7,610 bases of DNA, taken from assembly GCA_003241285.1 (NCBI GenBank), contig QFOT01000113.1, positions 1 through 7,610 on the forward strand, written 5' to 3'. The notes beneath the pieces are model-generated. The model did no database searches and was not told the origin of the DNA. It saw only the letters and a list, made by a program, of their open reading frames with translations. The DNA is from Micavibrio aeruginosavorus. Lineage in GTDB: Bacteria; Pseudomonadota; Alphaproteobacteria; Micavibrionales; Micavibrionaceae. Both the position numbers and the translations under genes were made by a program. Of the stretch, positions 5,546 through 7,610 are shown piece after piece (positions within the stretch are counted from its first letter, which is position 1; each line of letters begins with the position of its first letter).

Positions 5546-6664
5546 ATGCTTATAGGCGTACCAAAAGAAATTAAGAAACAGGAATACCGTGTCGGGCTTG
5601 TGCCCTCCAGTGCGAAGGAAATGATTGCGCACGGGCATAAGGTGATCGTCGAAACCAATGCCGGAATGGGAATCGGCTTTACAGACGAGGACTACAAAAA
5701 AGCGGGCGCGGAAATTGCCGCTTCGCCGGATGATATTTTCAAAGCAGCCGATATGATTATCAAGGTAAAAGAACCGCAGGCAGATGAATGCAAGATGCTG
5801 CGCGAAGATCAAATCCTGTTTACCTATCTGCATTTGGCGGCTGACCCAGATCAGGCCGATGCTCTCATAAAATCCAAAGCAGTCTGTATCGCATATGAAA
5901 CGGTCGTTGGTGCTGACGGGCGCTCGCTGCCGCTTCTTGCGCCGATGAGTGAAGTAGCGGGGAGGTTGTCGGCTCAGATCGGCTCGCATTATTTAATGAA
6001 GCATATGGGAGGCGTAGGGCGGTTAATATCCGGCGCTCCCGGCGTATCTGCAGCAGAGATTCTGATTCTCGGTGGCGGCGTATCCGGCTTTAACGCGGCG
6101 CGGGTTGCCGTTGGCATGGGTGCATGGGTTACAATACTCGAGAAGAATGCGGAGCGGCTGCGTTACCTCGATAATTATTTCGGGAATCAGGCGCGGGTAC
6201 TCATGTCGAATACCGATAATATCGAGCGTTTTTTGCACACGGCGGATGTCGTCATCGGCGCGGTTCTTATTCCCGGTGCCTCAGCCCCGAAACTGGTCAA
6301 AAGAGAGCATCTGAAGTCTATGAAGCAGGGGTCGGTTCTTGTTGATATTGCGATCGACCAAGGCGGCTGTTTTGAAACGTCACATCCGACGACTCATAAT
6401 GATCCGGTTTATCTGGTTGACGATGTTATCCATTACTGCGTCGCCAATATGCCGGGAGCTGTGCCGAGGACCTCCGCCGTTGTTCTGAACCACGCCGTTT
6501 TGCCTTATGCTTTAAAGATTGCCGATATGGGATGGGAAGAGGCATTGAAGGCGGATGACGGATTTATGCAGGGTCTGAATATCTGCAAAGGGCAGATAAC
6601 AAACAAGGCCGTAGCGGATAGCCTCGGCCTTGAATTCACATCTGCTAAAAAATGCGTTTTTTAA
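5546..6664 (+). CDS. ald: Alanine dehydrogenase (NAD-dependent)
   Basis: Ald catalyses reversible oxidative deamination of L-alanine to pyruvate and ammonium with NAD+, a cytosolic link between amino-acid and carbon metabolism. At 372 aa it matches the family length. The N-terminus MLIGVPKEIKKQEYRVGL is characteristic and includes the pyruvate-binding Arg15. Lys75 (KVKEP), His96 (TYLHLA) and Asp271 (VDIAIDQGG) correspond to the known substrate and catalytic residues. The Rossmann NAD-binding glycine motif is LGGGVSG (175-181), and the family signature NMPGAVPRTS occupies 301-310. ATG 5546 follows the ribosome site GAGG by 7 nt; that site lies in a hairpin arm. The gene runs with the GAF gene upstream and converges on the small exported-protein gene: its TAA directly abuts that gene's stop codon. 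The related Ala-DH/PNT family includes transhydrogenase subunits, but length and signatures favour Ald. Confidence 0.97.
   Translation: MLIGVPKEIKKQEYRVGLVPSSAKEMIAHGHKVIVETNAGMGIGFTDEDYKKAGAEIAASPDDIFKAADMIIKVKEPQADECKMLREDQILFTYLHLAADPDQADALIKSKAVCIAYETVVGADGRSLPLLAPMSEVAGRLSAQIGSHYLMKHMGGVGRLISGAPGVSAAEILILGGGVSGFNAARVAVGMGAWVTILEKNAERLRYLDNYFGNQARVLMSNTDNIERFLHTADVVIGAVLIPGASAPKLVKREHLKSMKQGSVLVDIAIDQGGCFETSHPTTHNDPVYLVDDVIHYCVANMPGAVPRTSAVVLNHAVLPYALKIADMGWEEALKADDGFMQGLNICKGQITNKAVADSLGLEFTSAKKCVF
6598..6632 (-). terminator. Candidate terminator of the small exported-protein gene, inside ald
   Basis: Read on the - strand, CAAGGCCG (6632-6625) pairs perfectly with CGGCCTTG (6611-6604), and the stem can extend past an A-A mismatch by three more pairs. 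The sequence following the stem is TTTGTT. It lies 32 nt beyond the - strand gene's stop codon, within the last codons of ald. On the + strand no T run follows, so it looks specific for the - strand. A further A6-TGCG-T6 inverted repeat (6647-6662) lies between. Confidence 0.45.
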
Positions 6665-6946
6665 TTATTCGGCGTTGTAATCATACATCGTTGCGCGAGT
6701 CGGGCTGTGGCTTTGACCTGCGGCAGGAGAAATATCTTCCAATTTAGCTTTATCAGAATCGGAGATAACTTGTGTTTCCTGCTCTTTTTTCTCAATTTTA
6801 ACGGATTTCTCTGTTTTGATTTCCTCAGGCTGAGAAATACTGGTTTTCTCAGTATAGGTTACGCTCTTTTTGACCATTTCGGCGGCTTGAACAGCGGAAA
6901 CGCTAAGAATTAGGGACAACAATGTAGCCAATACATTTTTCATCAT
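6665..6946 (-). CDS. Small predicted exported protein, unknown function
   Basis: This is a 93-aa protein that I do not recognise. The N-terminus is a clear Sec-type signal peptide: MMK, a hydrophobic core (VLATLLSLILSVSAV) and a likely signal peptidase I site after VQA (residue 21). The mature part, about 72 aa, is hydrophilic, rich in Lys, Glu, Ser and Thr, has no cysteine and probably lacks a compact fold. It contains loosely similar stretches KKSVTYTEKT and EKSVKIEKKE, then ends ATMYDYNAE. No lipobox is present, so it should be periplasmic or secreted. Two start codons are adjacent: the first ATG (6946) has AAGAAGG 10 nt upstream, the second (6943) has GAGG 5 nt upstream. A near-consensus promoter lies upstream and a terminator-like hairpin downstream, which supports a real gene. 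Its stop codon abuts that of ald on the other strand. Confidence 0.75.
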   Translation of the reverse strand: MMKNVLATLLSLILSVSAVQAAEMVKKSVTYTEKTSISQPEEIKTEKSVKIEKKEQETQVISDSDKAKLEDISPAAGQSHSPTRATMYDYNAE

Positions 6947-6983
6947 AACCTCATTACCTTCTTTGGTTTGTTAATCTTTTGTT

Positions 6984-7012
6984 AATATACATAATACGTG
7001 ACATCGTGTCCA
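6984..7012 (-). promoter_or_regulatory. Sigma-70-type promoter of the small exported-protein gene
   Basis: On the - strand TGGACA (7012-7007, 5 of 6 to TTGACA) and TATATT (6989-6984, 5 of 6 to TATAAT) are separated by exactly 17 nt. Transcription would begin near 6977, giving a leader of about 30 nt. A small inverted repeat, GACA-N3-TGTC (7000-7010), overlaps the -35 and spacer and could be an operator, but it is short. Confidence 0.65.
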
Positions 7013-7117
7013 GTATTAAATTGAAAATAAATTATTACGGCTAAAAGTCCATGTGTAAAAAAAATTAACAAAGCTCTTGATTTAAGGGAAAGATTTGAGT
7101 AAACACACACAGCTCGC

Positions 7118-7194
7118 GCGGGTGTAGTTCAGTTGGTTAGAACGCTTCCCTGTCACGGAAGAGGTCGAGGGTTCAAGTCCCTTCACTCGCGCCA
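7118..7194 (+). tRNA. tRNA-Asp (anticodon GUC)
   Basis: The cloverleaf is complete. The acceptor is GCGGGTG (7118-7124) with CACTCGC (7184-7190), including one G-T pair. The D arm is GTTC...GAAC. The anticodon stem is CTTCC/GGAAG with loop CTGTCAC, giving GTC at 7152-7154. The T loop is TTCAAGT, closed by GAGGG/CCCTT. Discriminator G and encoded CCA follow, as expected for tRNA-Asp. In related alphaproteobacteria a tRNA-Asp is often near tRNA-Val and nuoA, as here. Confidence 0.96.
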
Positions 7195-7275
7195 CTTTTC
7201 CCATAAAATTAAATTTCGAACAAATCTTTCTTTCTCCGTCAAAACGGGGATATCGTTACTTCCAGCCATTCTGGA

Positions 7276-7293
7276 TCCCCGCTTTCGCGGGGA
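7276..7293. repeat. Palindromic intergenic repeat, copy 2
   Basis: TCCCCGC, loop TTTC, GCGGGGA: arms identical to those at 2203-2220. The left flank CATTCTGGA (7268-7275) and the nearby GGGATGAC (7308-7315) resemble the borders of the dispersed repeat usually seen as CTGGATCCCCGC...GCGGGGATGAC. The copy lies between tRNA-Asp and nuoA. The rest of this 191-nt gap is AT-rich, with no gene that I can support. Confidence 0.7.
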
Positions 7294-7352
7294 AAGCAGG
7301 GCGAGATGGGATGACTGCGGGCTTGCAACTCTCTAATATTTATGGTGTTTTA

Positions 7353-7392
7353 GGGCCATAACTTACCTTAAGATTCTGGTGCATCATGGCCC
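7353..7392 (+). other. Inverted repeat enclosing the nuoA start codon
   Basis: GGGCCAT (7353-7359) is complementary to ATGGCCC (7386-7392) across a 26-nt loop, and the second arm includes the nuoA initiation codon. If it folds in the mRNA, the start codon is base-paired. The long loop weakens the case. Confidence 0.3.
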
Positions 7393-7610
7393 CGACCGAT
7401 TTTCTTCATGCCTATTTCCCGATTTTGATTTTTCTCGGTATTTCCGTTGCGATTGCGCTCGGGATGGCGGCAACTTCTATCCTTCTCGGCAAGAGCCGGC
7501 CGGACAGTGAAAAGCTTTCTGCTTATGAATGCGGTTTCGACGCGTTCGACGATGCACGCTCCAAATTCGATGTGCGTTTTTATCTTGTCGCCATTCTTTT
7601 CATCATCTTC
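7386..7610 (+). CDS. nuoA: NADH-quinone oxidoreductase subunit A (partial, 3' end outside window)
   Basis: NuoA (ND3 homologue) is a small membrane subunit of respiratory complex I, at the junction of the quinone site and the membrane arm. The 75 codons present begin MAPTDFLHAYFPILIFLG. A first transmembrane helix spans about residues 10-34, followed by the conserved cytoplasmic loop with SAYECGFDAF (45-54, including the Y-E-C-G signature) and FDVRFYLVAILFIIF at the start of the second helix. The reading frame is open to the window edge; the usual length is about 120 aa, so roughly 45 residues are missing. The start has only a weak ribosome site (GGTG 4 nt upstream) and sits in an inverted-repeat arm. 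nuoB and the rest of the nuo operon are expected just beyond the window. Confidence 0.93.
   Translation, partial: MAPTDFLHAYFPILIFLGISVAIALGMAATSILLGKSRPDSEKLSAYECGFDAFDDARSKFDVRFYLVAILFIIF

Noticed and set aside
5543..5989. 148-aa open frame on the - strand inside ald
   Set aside because: It is antisense to the N-terminal half of ald, with no recognisable domain or ribosome site.
6647..6662. A6-TGCG-T6 inverted repeat at the end of ald as a bidirectional terminator
   Set aside because: The stem has only A-T pairs and would be too unstable to terminate on its own; the GC-rich hairpin at 6604-6632 is a better candidate for the - strand.
7077..7105. Possible tRNA-Asp promoter, TTGATT-N17-TAAACA
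   Set aside because: The spacing is right and a promoter is needed nearby, but the -10 matches only 3 of 6 positions, too weak to list.
4826..7194. A genomic island bounded by tRNA attachment sites
   Set aside because: No integrase, no duplicated tRNA 3' end and no obvious compositional break can be seen between the two tRNAs; only the altered gene order supports an insertion.
7133..7336. 67-aa open frame starting within tRNA-Asp
   Set aside because: Its first part is translated tRNA sequence and its end is the palindromic repeat; it is not a gene.
1..7610. CRISPR array, insertion sequence, prophage or defence system
   Set aside because: There are no regularly spaced repeats, transposase, integrase, nuclease or phage-like proteins in any frame I examined.

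Overview
The window is a stretch of bacterial chromosome, most likely from an alphaproteobacterium of moderate GC. This is inferred from the gene order (tig, clpP, lon, a tRNA-Val, a tRNA-Asp, then nuoA) and from the alphaproteobacterial look of ClpP and NuoA. No species can be named from the sequence alone.

Layout on the + strand. Positions 17-2156 carry trigger factor (tig) and the ClpP peptidase. They are separated by a clear intrinsic terminator, so clpP probably has its own promoter. Positions 2157-2339 hold a weak terminator-like hairpin, a small GC-rich palindromic repeat, a heat-shock-like promoter and two leader hairpins. These lead into lon (2340-4751), a complete LonA protease whose catalytic residues fall at the same numbers as in E. 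coli Lon. A strong terminator follows lon, then tRNA-Val(UAC). Next come a stand-alone GAF-domain protein (4963-5472) and alanine dehydrogenase (ald, 5546-6664). On the - strand, back to back with ald, lies a small predicted exported protein (6665-6946) with a near-consensus promoter. tRNA-Asp(GUC), a second copy of the palindromic repeat and the first 75 codons of nuoA (complex I) close the window.

How the genes fit together. The first half is a protein quality-control block: a ribosome-bound chaperone and two ATP-dependent proteolysis components. The second half mixes amino-acid/redox metabolism (Ald makes NADH from alanine; complex I oxidises NADH), translation (two tRNAs) and two small proteins of unknown role. 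Two genes usual in this neighbourhood are missing: clpX between clpP and lon, and hupB after lon. The GAF/ald/exported-protein block sits between two tRNAs that are often adjacent in related genomes. I see no transposase, integrase, CRISPR array, phage gene or defence system, and no evidence for a wholly new system. The less ordinary signals are the altered synteny, a probable leaderless GAF mRNA, inverted repeats covering the translation starts of ald and nuoA, and a - strand terminator hairpin embedded in the 3' end of ald.
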